From NCBI RefSeq assembly GCF_027257845.1, contig NZ_JAPVOT010000005.1, forward strand, positions 178,281 through 242,280: DNA of 64,000 bases, read 5' to 3'. Source of the stretch: Alteromonas sp. BMJM2. GTDB lineage: Bacteria > Pseudomonadota > Gammaproteobacteria > Enterobacterales > Alteromonadaceae. The translations under genes and the position numbers were made by a program. This document shows positions 27,319 through 36,085 of this stretch, piece after piece (positions within the stretch are counted from its first letter, which is position 1; every line of letters starts with the position of its first letter). The notes below the pieces were generated by a model that was not told the DNA's origin, did no database searches, and saw only the letters and a list, made by a program, of their open reading frames with translations.

Positions 27319-27339
27319 GCGCGCATAAGCAATGCGCGC
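27319..27339. terminator. Bidirectional hairpin between lysR and M24 gene
   Basis: GCGCGCAT pairs with ATGCGCGC around a five-base loop. Leftward it is followed by TTTTT and rightward by CCTTTT, so it may end both converging transcripts. Confidence 0.7.
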
Positions 27340-27381
27340 CCTTTTGCTACATAAGCTAAATTAACCATGTTTGTTTGAAAA

Positions 27382-28686
27382 TCACGAAGCAAGAGGTACT
27401 AAACCACCTAGCGGTTCTTCTAATGATGCAGGTGGCTCAGTAAAGTATCGTGGGCCTTTGTCTGTCATATACAAACAATCTTCTAACCGCACGCCAAATT
27501 CGCCAGGAATGTATAAGCCTGGCTCGTTAGAAAAACACATACCCTTTTTAAGCGGTGCTGTTTCGCCGCGCACAAAGTTCACGCTTTCGTGGCCCTCCAT
27601 GCCAATGCCGTGCCCGGTGCGATGACTTAGCCCAGGTAATGCATAGTCTTTGTCGTAACCTTGAGTTACGTAATAGGCACGCACGGCGTCATCTACCTTA
27701 CCGGCAGGTGTGCCCACTTTAGCTGCTTCAAACGCGACATTTTGCCCTTCTCGTACGGTATTCCATACGTCTGTCACTTTTTGCGATGACTTACCAAACA
27801 CAAGCGTACGGCTAATATCGCTTTGATACCCATGCACACTACATCCGCTATCAAGCAACACCACGGAGCCTTGTTGAATAACTTGTTTTGCATTGGTGCC
27901 ATGCGGGTACGCACTGGCGTCATTAAACAAGGCCAAACACCATGTGTTGCTGCCACCTAACTGTTGCTGCGCTTTGTGCATTAAGGCCTTTACGTCAGAT
28001 TGGCTCATGCCTAGCTTAAGATGCTTAAAAACAATATTGTAAGCTGTAAGCGTGACTTCATTCGCTTTGTGCATAAGCGTTAACTCGGCAGCCGTTTTAT
28101 ACATTCTGCAGCCACGGGTAATAGGCTCTGCGGGCACAATATCCAAGCTAGGCATAGCATTGCTCACGCCGTTCACAACAAAGTAACGAACGCTATTTTC
28201 TACACCTAACTTGCCGCTGGTAACGCCTCTTGATTTTAGAATGTCGGCAACTACGTCAAAAGGGCTTTCGTGCTCTTGCCATACGCGAACGTCATCGCCT
28301 ACTTTAAGCGACTCTAGTACGCTTGGCTTTTCAAAAAACGGAGTAACGACAGCAATATCCCCTTTTTGAGGAATAATAAGCGCCGTTAGTCTTTCACTGC
28401 GCCACCACTGAATACCTGAGAAATAGTCCATTGCCGCGCCAGGCTCTATAAGAATGGCCGCTATGCCTTGTGCTTTCATCAAAGACTGTGCGTTTTCTAT
28501 TCTTGCTTTTCGCTCTGCTACGTTTATCGGTTTCACGTTTTCTGTGAGGGGTTTTAGTGTTGATAGCGATGGTATAGAAGCAGTGCCGCTGCCCTCAGCA
28601 CCAGAAGAGGCACTGGCCGCCACCGAAAGTGCGGGGGAGAGTGCGAGCCCAGCGCCTGCAAACTTTAAAAAATGTCGTTTATCCAT
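27382..28686 (-). CDS. Exported M24 family metallopeptidase (Xaa-Pro peptidase-like)
   Basis: 434 residues from ATG 28686, which has AGGTG six bases upstream; the longer frame starts at GTG. The N-terminus MDKRHFLKFAGAGLALSPAL resembles a Tat signal with Lys-Arg in place of Arg-Arg. The creatinase-type N-domain is followed by the M24 metal ligands: Asp in LLDSGCSVHGYQSDISRT, His in RTGHGIGMEGHE, and Glu residues in FSNEPGLYIPG and VRLEDCLYM. It should cleave X-Pro peptides in the periplasm or act on related substrates. It is distinct from the cytoplasmic PepP encoded at 31418-32725. Confidence 0.9.
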   Translation of the reverse strand: MDKRHFLKFAGAGLALSPALSVAASASSGAEGSGTASIPSLSTLKPLTENVKPINVAERKARIENAQSLMKAQGIAAILIEPGAAMDYFSGIQWWRSERLTALIIPQKGDIAVVTPFFEKPSVLESLKVGDDVRVWQEHESPFDVVADILKSRGVTSGKLGVENSVRYFVVNGVSNAMPSLDIVPAEPITRGCRMYKTAAELTLMHKANEVTLTAYNIVFKHLKLGMSQSDVKALMHKAQQQLGGSNTWCLALFNDASAYPHGTNAKQVIQQGSVVLLDSGCSVHGYQSDISRTLVFGKSSQKVTDVWNTVREGQNVAFEAAKVGTPAGKVDDAVRAYYVTQGYDKDYALPGLSHRTGHGIGMEGHESVNFVRGETAPLKKGMCFSNEPGLYIPGEFGVRLEDCLYMTDKGPRYFTEPPASLEEPLGGLVPLAS

Positions 28687-28776
28687 GAAATTCACCTGTC
28701 GTGTATATTATTTTTTTTAGATTGTTTCTTTAAACTACGTTCTTATTACCGCTTTTTTTAAAATGCGCAAGACGGT

Positions 28777-29949
28777 TTATAACCCCATCGCATGGCTAAC
28801 GAAGGCCTGCTTAATCGCCCCCACTTTATCAGTTGCCGCCAAGCCCACGCCGCGGATCAGTTTTTTAAGCGGGTCGTCACCGTCAAATAGCAACTTAAAG
28901 CCGTCCATGGCTGCAATCATCTTCATCGCTTCGGTTTTACGGCTGCGCTCGTAAGGTCGTAGGTTTTTGTGTAACCCAATATCGCCGCCCTCTTTCGACA
29001 GCTGTATCAATAATTCGGCCAGTGATAGCGCGTCTTGCATACCTAAGTTTGCGCCTTGTCCAGCAAGAGGATGAATGGTGTGAGCGGCATCTCCCACTAA
29101 CGCGATGCCGTCTTTAGCCCATTCTCTGGCGTAGCGCATGGTTAATGGAAATGCTGAACGCTGAGTTTCTAGAGCGGTTATGCCAAGAATGCTGTTACTT
29201 GCGGCGGTGAGGGCATTGCAGAAGTCACTGTCGCTCATTGCGGTAAGCTTAGCGGCAGCATCTGGTGTTTGTGACCACACGATAGAACAAACGTTGGGCT
29301 CTGCCATAGGCAATAGCGCAAGAGGCCCTGTTGGGGTGAAAGCTTGCCTTGCCACGTTTTCATGGGGCAGCGCTGTTTTGATATTGGCAACAATGGCCGT
29401 ATGTTCGTAGTCTTTAAAGGTGATTGGAAAACCTGCCTGCTGACGAACAAAGGAGTTAGCACCATCTGCGCCAATGAGCAGTCGGCAGCTAAGGGCGTCG
29501 TTATTGTCAAACATCACCATATTTTGATTTGGCCCTGATAACACCCGCTCTATGCCAGACTCAAATACCTGAACGTTAGCCTGACTTTCCACGCTCTGCG
29601 CTAACGCATTAATTAATGCCTGGTTTTCAACAATAACGCCAAGGGCATCGCTGCCCATTTCTTCGCAGCTAAAATGAATATCGCCAAAGCTGTCTTTATC
29701 CCACACATGCATGGCCACGTAAGCATTGGCGCGATCTTTTTGCAGGTGTTGCCATGCGCCTAACGACTGCAAGGCAGCAATATTGGCCTGATTAATAGCA
29801 CTGACTCGTGCGGTAGGCTTCTCGCCTAGGGCTGTTGATAAAGGGTGCTTATCAATTATCGCAACAGACAGCGAACTTTCTTTTAGCGCAGTGGCTAGCG
29901 TCAAGCCAACAATTCCGCCACCCACTATTCCAATATCAACGTGTTGCAT
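28777..29949 (-). CDS. ubiI: FAD-dependent ubiquinone-biosynthesis hydroxylase
   Basis: 390 residues. The dinucleotide-binding start VDIGIVGGGIVGLTLATALK, the mid motif and the second FAD motif ALVGDAAHTIHPLAGQGANLG define the UbiH/UbiF/UbiI family. Assignment to UbiI (VisC, C5 hydroxylation) rests on its place downstream of pepP-ubiH, as in Escherichia coli; sequence alone does not separate UbiI from UbiF for me. It forms the last gene of a leftward operon with ubiH, pepP and ygfB. Confidence 0.85.
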   Translation of the reverse strand: MQHVDIGIVGGGIVGLTLATALKESSLSVAIIDKHPLSTALGEKPTARVSAINQANIAALQSLGAWQHLQKDRANAYVAMHVWDKDSFGDIHFSCEEMGSDALGVIVENQALINALAQSVESQANVQVFESGIERVLSGPNQNMVMFDNNDALSCRLLIGADGANSFVRQQAGFPITFKDYEHTAIVANIKTALPHENVARQAFTPTGPLALLPMAEPNVCSIVWSQTPDAAAKLTAMSDSDFCNALTAASNSILGITALETQRSAFPLTMRYAREWAKDGIALVGDAAHTIHPLAGQGANLGMQDALSLAELLIQLSKEGGDIGLHKNLRPYERSRKTEAMKMIAAMDGFKLLFDGDDPLKKLIRGVGLAATDKVGAIKQAFVSHAMGL

Positions 29950-30075
29950 ATCTCTCTCTTATTTTATAGGTACAGACTCGATAAAAGCCTGTTAGAGGCT
30001 TGGTTCGGGTTCGGTGCGTTTGGTCAACACCATTTAAATTGGTATTTGCACTAGTCTGAACTAGGTACGCTCTCC

Positions 30076-31362
30076 CTAAGCGCCTAGGCCATAGCCTGTA
30101 GTTTGCTTAACAAACTGCTTTTTAGCTGCAGGCAACATTCCAAGCGCAAGTAACGATAAGTTTCGCCCCACTACTAGGGGAAAGTGACGGTTAGAAAATG
30201 TATGTACTAAGGTGTCGGTAAGGGCCACCGTGGCTTCTCTATCTTTGCTTCTCTTACTTGCGTATTCATGCAACGTAGAAAACTGACCGGGATCGAAGGA
30301 TACTGAGTTACTGCTATTAAGCACCGATATGAATGTATGAATATCCCTAAGGCCAAGGTTAAAGCCCTGCCCCGCTATGGGATGAAGCGCCTGTGCAGCA
30401 TTACCCACAATTACTGTTCGGTGAGCTGTCACAGCGCTGGCAAGTTTTAGTGAAAGTGGATAGCTGCTTTTATCGCTTACCTTTTCTATTTTGCCTTGGC
30501 GATAGCCAAACGCTTCTTGCAGAGCGCTAGCAAAGTCATTGGGTGACAAGGCTAATAGATGTGCAGCTTTGTCAGACTTTACTGTCCACACTACTGAAAA
30601 ACCATTCCCTGACGACTTATCACCGTCTATTTCGTTATCGAAGGGTAAAAACGCTAATGGGCCAGAGTCGGTAAAACGCTCGTAAGCTTTATTATTGTGG
30701 GCTAGCTGCGTATGCACATTAAACACAATGGCGGTTTGACCATAGTCGCTTTCGCTTCTGCCTATGCCCACCTGCTCAGCCAGTGGAGAGCGGCCGCCAT
30801 CGGCCAGCACCAACAGCTTAGCCCGATAACATTCTCCGTTGTCTAAGGTAACATCGGTGTGTGCAACATGCTGCTTTACACTCACTACTTTCACAGGAGC
30901 AACATGCTCGTAACTGTCATCGGAATCAGAAACAAGTTGGGTTAACGCACTTAACGAAACCACCTGCCCAAACGAAGGAATATGAAAGTCTTTTGCGGCT
31001 AAATTCACTAACCCTAGATGCCCACGGTCACTTACTTCAATGGCGTCGATGGTAGGCGGTAATTCGCCAAAGCTGTATTCTGCCAGCTTATCTAACTGTA
31101 TGTTGAGCGCGGTTAGCTCTTGTACCGTGCGCCGAGCAAGGGCGATAACACGGGTGTCGGTAAATGGATTGAAATCGTTGGCGACAGGTGCTTTAGTTGG
31201 GGCTTTTGTTTTCAGCGAGCTCGATGAAACTGGCGCAGCCGAATCAATCAGAGCTACGTTCAGCCCTGAGCGCTTAGATAGCCCTGAGCTTTGAGACAGC
31301 CCTTTTGCGAGAACGCAACCGACAATTCCGCCGCCCACAACAACTACATCAACACTCTTCAC
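30076..31362 (-). CDS. ubiH: 2-octaprenyl-6-methoxyphenyl hydroxylase
   Basis: 428 residues, longer than the ~390 of typical UbiH because of a Ser/Lys-rich stretch near residues 24-62 (QSSGLSKRSGL and SSSSLKTKAPTKAP). It shows VDVVVVGGGIVGCVLAKGLS at the N-terminus and IVGNAAQALHPIAGQGFNLG for the second FAD site. It hydroxylates the ubiquinone ring at C4. Its position between pepP and ubiI matches the enterobacterial operon. Confidence 0.9.
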   Translation of the reverse strand: MKSVDVVVVGGGIVGCVLAKGLSQSSGLSKRSGLNVALIDSAAPVSSSSLKTKAPTKAPVANDFNPFTDTRVIALARRTVQELTALNIQLDKLAEYSFGELPPTIDAIEVSDRGHLGLVNLAAKDFHIPSFGQVVSLSALTQLVSDSDDSYEHVAPVKVVSVKQHVAHTDVTLDNGECYRAKLLVLADGGRSPLAEQVGIGRSESDYGQTAIVFNVHTQLAHNNKAYERFTDSGPLAFLPFDNEIDGDKSSGNGFSVVWTVKSDKAAHLLALSPNDFASALQEAFGYRQGKIEKVSDKSSYPLSLKLASAVTAHRTVIVGNAAQALHPIAGQGFNLGLRDIHTFISVLNSSNSVSFDPGQFSTLHEYASKRSKDREATVALTDTLVHTFSNRHFPLVVGRNLSLLALGMLPAAKKQFVKQTTGYGLGA

Positions 31363-31417
31363 TCAGTACGTTCCTTCTAGGTGCATTTGTTTAGCCCAGT
31401 CTTTTTGACTGGCTAAA

Positions 31418-32725
31418 TTACGCCATAAGTGCTTCAATTTCATCAATCTCTTTTGGCACGTCTTTAGTGAGTATCTCAACGCCGGTAGCGGTTATAGCCA
31501 CATCGTCTTCTATTCTTACGCCAATACCTTTGTAACGCTCTGGCGCATCACAATCGCTGCTAATATAGATACCAGGCTCTACGGTAATGACCATGCCAGG
31601 GCTAAGCGCTCGGTCTTCACCATCGTGTTTGTAGTCGCCAACATCGTGCACATCCAAGCCTAAAAGGTGCCCTAAACCGTGCATATAAAATTGTCGCCAG
31701 GTTTGATTATCTAAATTTTCCGCAATACTGCCGGTTAATATGCCCAGCTCAATTAAACCTTCGGTGATCACTTCTGCGCTGTGAGTCATTGCCTGGGGTA
31801 AAGTAACGCCCGGTGCCAGCATATCTAAAACGCTTTTTTGCGCTTTTAAGACCAAACTGTATATGGCGCTTTGTGCGTCGCTAAACTTACCGTTCACTGG
31901 AAATGTACGCGTAATATCAGCAGCGTACCCTTGATATTCGGCACCCGCATCAATAAGCACTAAATCGCCATTGTTAATCTGCGCGCTGTTTTGCGTGTAA
32001 TGCAATATGCATGCATTTTCCCCGCTTCCAACAATGGTGCCATACGCAGGACTTCGTACGCCCGCCATAGCAAATTCATGATGAAGTTCAGCCTCTAACT
32101 GATACTCAAAGCACCCCGGATGTGCAAACTGCATGGCCCGTTTATGAGCACGTGCACTTATTTCACAGGCCGCTTTCATCACCGCAACTTCACTTGCCGA
32201 CTTATACACGCGCATCTCATGCAGCAGAGGCTGTACATCGTGCACAGAAGCAGGTGCAAGAGACTCTTTCGGTGCCTCTTTAAGCGTTTTTAAGGCGTTT
32301 AAGATTAACTTCTCATGTTGCTCATTTGCACCAAGAGCCACATAAAGGTGTTTTTGTCCCTGCATGGCTTCAAGAATGGCTTCTTCCAACTCTTGCTCTT
32401 CAAATGCTTCGTCTAGGCTAAACCGAGACAATGCAGCCTCGGCGCCTAATCGTTTTCCTTGCCACACTTCCGCTTGCTGGTCTTTAGCTTGTACTACCAT
32501 TGCGCGGTAGCTTTCACCATAGCGGGGATGATTTGAAATGATTAACCATGCGTTTGGCTCTTCAAAACCCGTTAAATACCAAAAGTCGCTATCTTGCCTG
32601 AACAGGTATTCTGTATCTCGACTGCGAGTCACTAATGACGCCGCAGGGACGATGCATACACTGTTTGGTTGGCATTGTGCCAATAACCTATCTTGCCTTG
32701 AAATAAACTCTTGCGCGCTAATCAT
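31418..32725 (-). CDS. pepP: Xaa-Pro aminopeptidase P
   Basis: 435 residues, normal for PepP. It removes N-terminal residues preceding proline using two Mn ions. The metal ligands appear in LVLIDAGAEYQGYAADITRTFP (two Asp), MHGLGHLLGLDVHD (His), TVEPGIYIS (Glu) and VRIEDDV (Glu). No signal peptide, so cytoplasmic. It lies between ygfB (115 bases upstream) and ubiH (56 bases downstream). Confidence 0.95.
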   Translation of the reverse strand: MISAQEFISRQDRLLAQCQPNSVCIVPAASLVTRSRDTEYLFRQDSDFWYLTGFEEPNAWLIISNHPRYGESYRAMVVQAKDQQAEVWQGKRLGAEAALSRFSLDEAFEEQELEEAILEAMQGQKHLYVALGANEQHEKLILNALKTLKEAPKESLAPASVHDVQPLLHEMRVYKSASEVAVMKAACEISARAHKRAMQFAHPGCFEYQLEAELHHEFAMAGVRSPAYGTIVGSGENACILHYTQNSAQINNGDLVLIDAGAEYQGYAADITRTFPVNGKFSDAQSAIYSLVLKAQKSVLDMLAPGVTLPQAMTHSAEVITEGLIELGILTGSIAENLDNQTWRQFYMHGLGHLLGLDVHDVGDYKHDGEDRALSPGMVITVEPGIYISSDCDAPERYKGIGVRIEDDVAITATGVEILTKDVPKEIDEIEALMA

Positions 32726-32839
32726 ATATTCATAAGCCCTGTCGGCGTCTTTTGTTAACTTCTATTAAACGATGTTTTGCTAGCATGTACGCTATTTAAC
32801 AATTACCGAGCTATCTATACTTACCGTGCTAGTAGTCGA

Positions 32840-33406
32840 TTAGTGTATTGAAGGTTTATCTTTTTGATCGTCCAGCAACGACTGACCAAGCTCGCTAAAG
32901 CAAAGAATTGCTGAAATTTTCACATATTCCTCAACTTCAAAGAGGGCTTTTTCAGATTCTTCATCAGCATCCATAGGCTCTTCCATCCTCGAGATATCTG
33001 AAAAGTCTTCTAGTGCTTCTTTTACATCGTCACTACACTTCACTAAATCTTGCTGGTGCAATCCAAATCCAAGCATAAACCCTTGTACCCAGTTGATAAG
33101 GGCAGCGCCTCGGTCATTAATAGGTGCGTGGTCTTCTGGAAGCAGTAAATTAAGTGCAAACTCAGGTTCTAGCAACTGCTGGCAAGTTTGGTTAAATAGC
33201 GTCGTTAGCGTAAAAACAACCGGCTCGCTAAAGCTTTCATCTTGATTCACCGTTTCGCTTAGCGCTTCTAACCATTTTTGGTCAGTAAGAGACATTCCGC
33301 CACACAGCATGCCGCAAAGTATGCCGTGAATTTCGGCACCGTCTACTATAACGCCGTGTTGAGACAATGTATTGGTAACGCTATCGTAATCAAGCTGCTT
33401 TTCCAC
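32840..33406 (-). CDS. ygfB: UPF0149 family protein YgfB
   Basis: 188 residues starting at GTG (33406) with GAGAG six bases upstream. The family pattern is seen in ILCGMLCGGMSL near the N-terminus and LINWVQGFMLGFGLHQQDL in the middle, with an acidic C-terminus (EDFSDISRMEEPMDADEE). It heads the pepP-ubiH-ubiI group and is divergent from 6S RNA, as in enterobacteria. YgfB has been linked to control of other genes in Pseudomonas, but its role here is unknown. Confidence 0.9.
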   Translation of the reverse strand: MEKQLDYDSVTNTLSQHGVIVDGAEIHGILCGMLCGGMSLTDQKWLEALSETVNQDESFSEPVVFTLTTLFNQTCQQLLEPEFALNLLLPEDHAPINDRGAALINWVQGFMLGFGLHQQDLVKCSDDVKEALEDFSDISRMEEPMDADEESEKALFEVEEYVKISAILCFSELGQSLLDDQKDKPSIH

Positions 33407-33949
33407 TGATGACTCTCTTTATATTTAAAATTTGATACTATATTTGAACATTATTCGGCTCACTTTTGTTCGCTTTTTGAGACATAAGCACACACATTGG
33501 TTTATGCGTTGAACCATGCTCAGCGACTAATAAGTGGCTAATGCGAAAAGATAACTGCCGTAGCTATACTCTGTATTTATAGTAGCAAAATCGGGATACA
33601 AAACCTACTTTTGCCGATTTGATTACTCACTGTTCAAACAACCGCGCAAAAGCAGTTAAACCTTTAACTTCTCTGGCAACCTAGTTGTATTTCTACTACC
33701 ATTAACGGGTGGACAAGGACTTCCCCTTGCAACAGTAAATAAGTACTGGCGAAATGAGAGCGTTCGGTTTTCTTGAGCTTATCGCATATGCGTGTATACT
33801 TGCTGACCAAAGAGTGCTGACCAAATGGTCAAGAATAAGTCATTCTTAAAGCAGCTATATTCAACAACGCAATGTTTTGCTTCGCACAAGAGTGATCTCC
33901 TTCACTAGTACGCGCGTTTCATATACCCTGTTGCGTTAATACAACAACA
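33407..33949. other. Long intergenic region between ygfB and 6S RNA
   Basis: About 540 bases without a supported gene; stops occur densely in all frames. It holds the divergent promoters for ygfB and 6S RNA, including TAATAC at 33937-33942 as a possible -10 element of 6S. No ZapA-like coding sequence, which often lies here in related genomes, can be recognised. Confidence 0.55.
33804..33831. promoter_or_regulatory. Direct and inverted repeat TGACCA/TGGTCA
   Basis: TGACCAA occurs at 33804-33810 and again at 33818, where TGACCA-AA-TGGTCA forms a perfect 6-bp arm palindrome ending at 33831. The form suits a dimeric TetR- or GntR-like repressor. It lies about 120 bases before 6S RNA. Confidence 0.45.
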
Positions 33950-34135
33950 ATGTTTCCTGGGATGTTTGCTAGTTCATTCATGTCCCTGGCCGATGCTTTA
34001 AACCTAGGAAGTTGAAACTGTAACTATTGTGCAAGCTCGGCTCGTATCGAGAAGCCTACGGTCATAGTGATTCTTCCGCCCTGAACATTTCGGTTCACGG
34101 GCGAAAATGGACACGCGGCATTCTGGGAGACGCCC
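33950..34135 (+). ncRNA. ssrS: 6S RNA
   Basis: About 186 bases. The ends TTTCCTGGGATG (33952-33963) and CATTCTGGGAGA pair over 12 positions with G-U pairs, like the closing stem of Escherichia coli 6S RNA. Inside, the arms GTCCCTGGCCGATGC and GAGAAGCCTACGG keep recognisable 6S motifs around the central bubble. 6S RNA binds the sigma-70 RNA polymerase holoenzyme in stationary phase. It is divergent from ygfB, the usual synteny. The end is approximate. The longest frame of the downstream kinase would start inside it at 34107. Confidence 0.85.
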
Positions 34136-34154
34136 TCTTTCGACGGAAGAAGAA

Positions 34155-35051
34155 ATGGCAATAATAAATTTTGGCTCCATTAATATAGACCACGTTTACC
34201 AAGTAGAGCATTTTGTGCAACCTGGTGAAACCATCGCCTCCACGCACTACCAAACCCTGTTAGGTGGTAAAGGCGCAAATCAATCTATCGCGCTAGCGCA
34301 AGCTGGTGCCGATGTAAAACATGTAGGCAGCATCCACGAAAATGACGCTTCGTTTAAGCAGGCGTTAATTAAAAAAGGGGTGGATTGTCGAGGCGTACGA
34401 TGCTCTGAAACGCCTTCAGGTCATGCCATCATTCAAGTGACTCCAAGCGGCGAAAATGCCATCGTACTATTTGGCGGTGCTAATCAAACCATTACTGCTA
34501 AAACCGTTATGGCTGCGTTAGATGACACAAAACCCTCAGACTGGGTGCTAACGCAAAACGAAACGAGCAGCATTGACGAAGTGCTTCGCCAAGCAAAAGA
34601 AAAACAGCTTAAAGTTGCCTTTAATCCAGCGCCTATGAGCGAATCGGTTAAAGCGTTGCCTCACGATTGTATAGACTTGCTTATCGTTAACGAAACAGAA
34701 GCAGCTGCGCTAACCGGTAAAGAATCAATGGATGACATTGTTGCTGAATTTAAGCAGCAGTGGGCCCACTGTGAAGTGATTATCACGTTAGGCAAAGCCG
34801 GTGTAATGATGCTTAGAAAAAGCGAAGCGATTAACGTTGATGCGTTTTCTGTTGATGCGGTCGACACCACCGCCGCTGGCGATACTTTCATTGGGTACTT
34901 TTTATCAGCTTATAGCAACCACACTGATGCTAAACAAGCGCTTAAACGAGGCTGCGCCGCATCTGCAATAGCCGTCACGCGAGAAGGCGCGGCGCAAAGC
35001 ATTCCAACTCAAAAAGAAGTAGACCGTTTCTTAGCAAAGCATTCAGGCTAA
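34155..35051 (+). CDS. rbsK: Ribokinase (PfkB family)
   Basis: 298 residues from ATG 34155, preceded by GAAGAAG; the frame from 34107 runs through the 3' stem of 6S RNA and is rejected. It shows the PfkB opening INFGSINIDHVYQVEHFV, the ribose-site motif LLGGKGANQSIAL, NETEAAALTG and the anion-hole/catalytic motif VDTTAAGDTFIGYF. It phosphorylates ribose, or a related sugar, with ATP. The next gene encodes a nucleoside hydrolase 21 bases later, so the pair would release and phosphorylate ribose from nucleosides; rpiA lies 3.6 kb downstream. Confidence 0.88.
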   Translation: MAIINFGSINIDHVYQVEHFVQPGETIASTHYQTLLGGKGANQSIALAQAGADVKHVGSIHENDASFKQALIKKGVDCRGVRCSETPSGHAIIQVTPSGENAIVLFGGANQTITAKTVMAALDDTKPSDWVLTQNETSSIDEVLRQAKEKQLKVAFNPAPMSESVKALPHDCIDLLIVNETEAAALTGKESMDDIVAEFKQQWAHCEVIITLGKAGVMMLRKSEAINVDAFSVDAVDTTAAGDTFIGYFLSAYSNHTDAKQALKRGCAASAIAVTREGAAQSIPTQKEVDRFLAKHSG

Positions 35052-35072
35052 AATTATTCCAGAGAGAATTTC

Positions 35073-36017
35073 ATGGCACATAAAATAATACTAGATACCG
35101 ACCCGGGCATTGATGATGCAATGGCCATATTTTTTGCATTTCAATCACCTGATATTGAACTGCTTGGCTTAACAACGGTTTACGGTAATGTACCCGTTAC
35201 TATGGCGGCGCAAAATGCCCTAACGCTTTGCGAACTGGCTGGCAAAAACGACATTCCAGTAACTAAAGGCGTTGGCATGCCGTGGGTTGGTGAAGAGTCG
35301 ACTTATGCTCACTTCGTTCATGGAGAGCACGGGTTTGGCCACATCAAGCCAGAGCCACCAAAGGGTGAACTGGATCCGCGAAGCTCTGCGCAGTTTATCG
35401 TTGATATGGCGCGTAAATACCCAGGTGAAATCACATTAGTTGCAATAGGCCCACTTGGAAACCTAGCGCTAGCACTTCGTTTAGAGCCAGAACTTCCTAA
35501 GCTGGTTAAAGGCGTAAGCATTATGGGCGGTGCTGCGTTTGTACCTGGCAACGTCACACCCGTTGCAGAAGCAAACATTTGGAATGATGCTCATGCAGCA
35601 GAGATAGTGTTCGCGGCCGACTGGGATTTGGTCATGTTTGGTTTAGACGTTACTAACGACGTGCCATTCGCCCCGACATTTGTTGACGTGCTTGCTGAGA
35701 AAAACCCAACACTTGGTGGGTTCGTTCAAGAAAGCGCTCAGTTCTACATGGATTTTTACTCGCAAAACAGAGAAGACAGAGTGTGTTTCTTCCACGACGC
35801 TTTTCCTATTGCCCACCTGCGCCATCCAGAGCTTTTTGAGTTAACTGAAGGCCACGTAAGAGTTGGAACGGGCACCTTAGACAGAGGCCAAACGGTAGTT
35901 GCGCCTAAAGGCACAACTCCGAGCCCGCTGTGGAACGACGCAAATACTATTAAGGTAGCGACGAAGGTAGATCATAGTAGACTTGAGAAATTGTTTATAG
36001 ACACTTACGCTCTTTAG
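35073..36017 (+). CDS. Inosine-uridine-type nucleoside hydrolase
   Basis: 314 residues, normal for the family. The Ca-binding signature ILDTDPGIDDAMAIFFA lies at the N-terminus; VAIGPLGNLALAL and VSIMGGAAFVPGNV follow, and NIWNDAHAAEIVFAADWDLVM contains the conserved Asn/Asp cluster. It hydrolyses ribonucleosides to base and ribose. It forms an operon with the ribokinase gene upstream, and a strong hairpin follows. Which nucleosides it prefers cannot be read from sequence. Confidence 0.92.
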   Translation: MAHKIILDTDPGIDDAMAIFFAFQSPDIELLGLTTVYGNVPVTMAAQNALTLCELAGKNDIPVTKGVGMPWVGEESTYAHFVHGEHGFGHIKPEPPKGELDPRSSAQFIVDMARKYPGEITLVAIGPLGNLALALRLEPELPKLVKGVSIMGGAAFVPGNVTPVAEANIWNDAHAAEIVFAADWDLVMFGLDVTNDVPFAPTFVDVLAEKNPTLGGFVQESAQFYMDFYSQNREDRVCFFHDAFPIAHLRHPELFELTEGHVRVGTGTLDRGQTVVAPKGTTPSPLWNDANTIKVATKVDHSRLEKLFIDTYAL

Positions 36018-36024
36018 TAATAAT

Positions 36025-36056
36025 GTTAGGGGGATCGGTCGATTCCCCCTGCTAAC
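36025..36056 (+). terminator. Hairpin after nucleoside hydrolase gene
   Basis: GTTAGGGGGA pairs with TCCCCCTGCTAAC (one bulged G). No U-run follows, so termination may be partial. Confidence 0.6.
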
Positions 36057-36085
36057 GTGTACTTTTGAGGTTAAAAGCCAGTGCT

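Noticed and set aside
34107..34154. Ribokinase start at 34107
   Set aside because: These codons lie within the 6S RNA 3' strand and do not resemble PfkB proteins; the family-like sequence starts at 34155.
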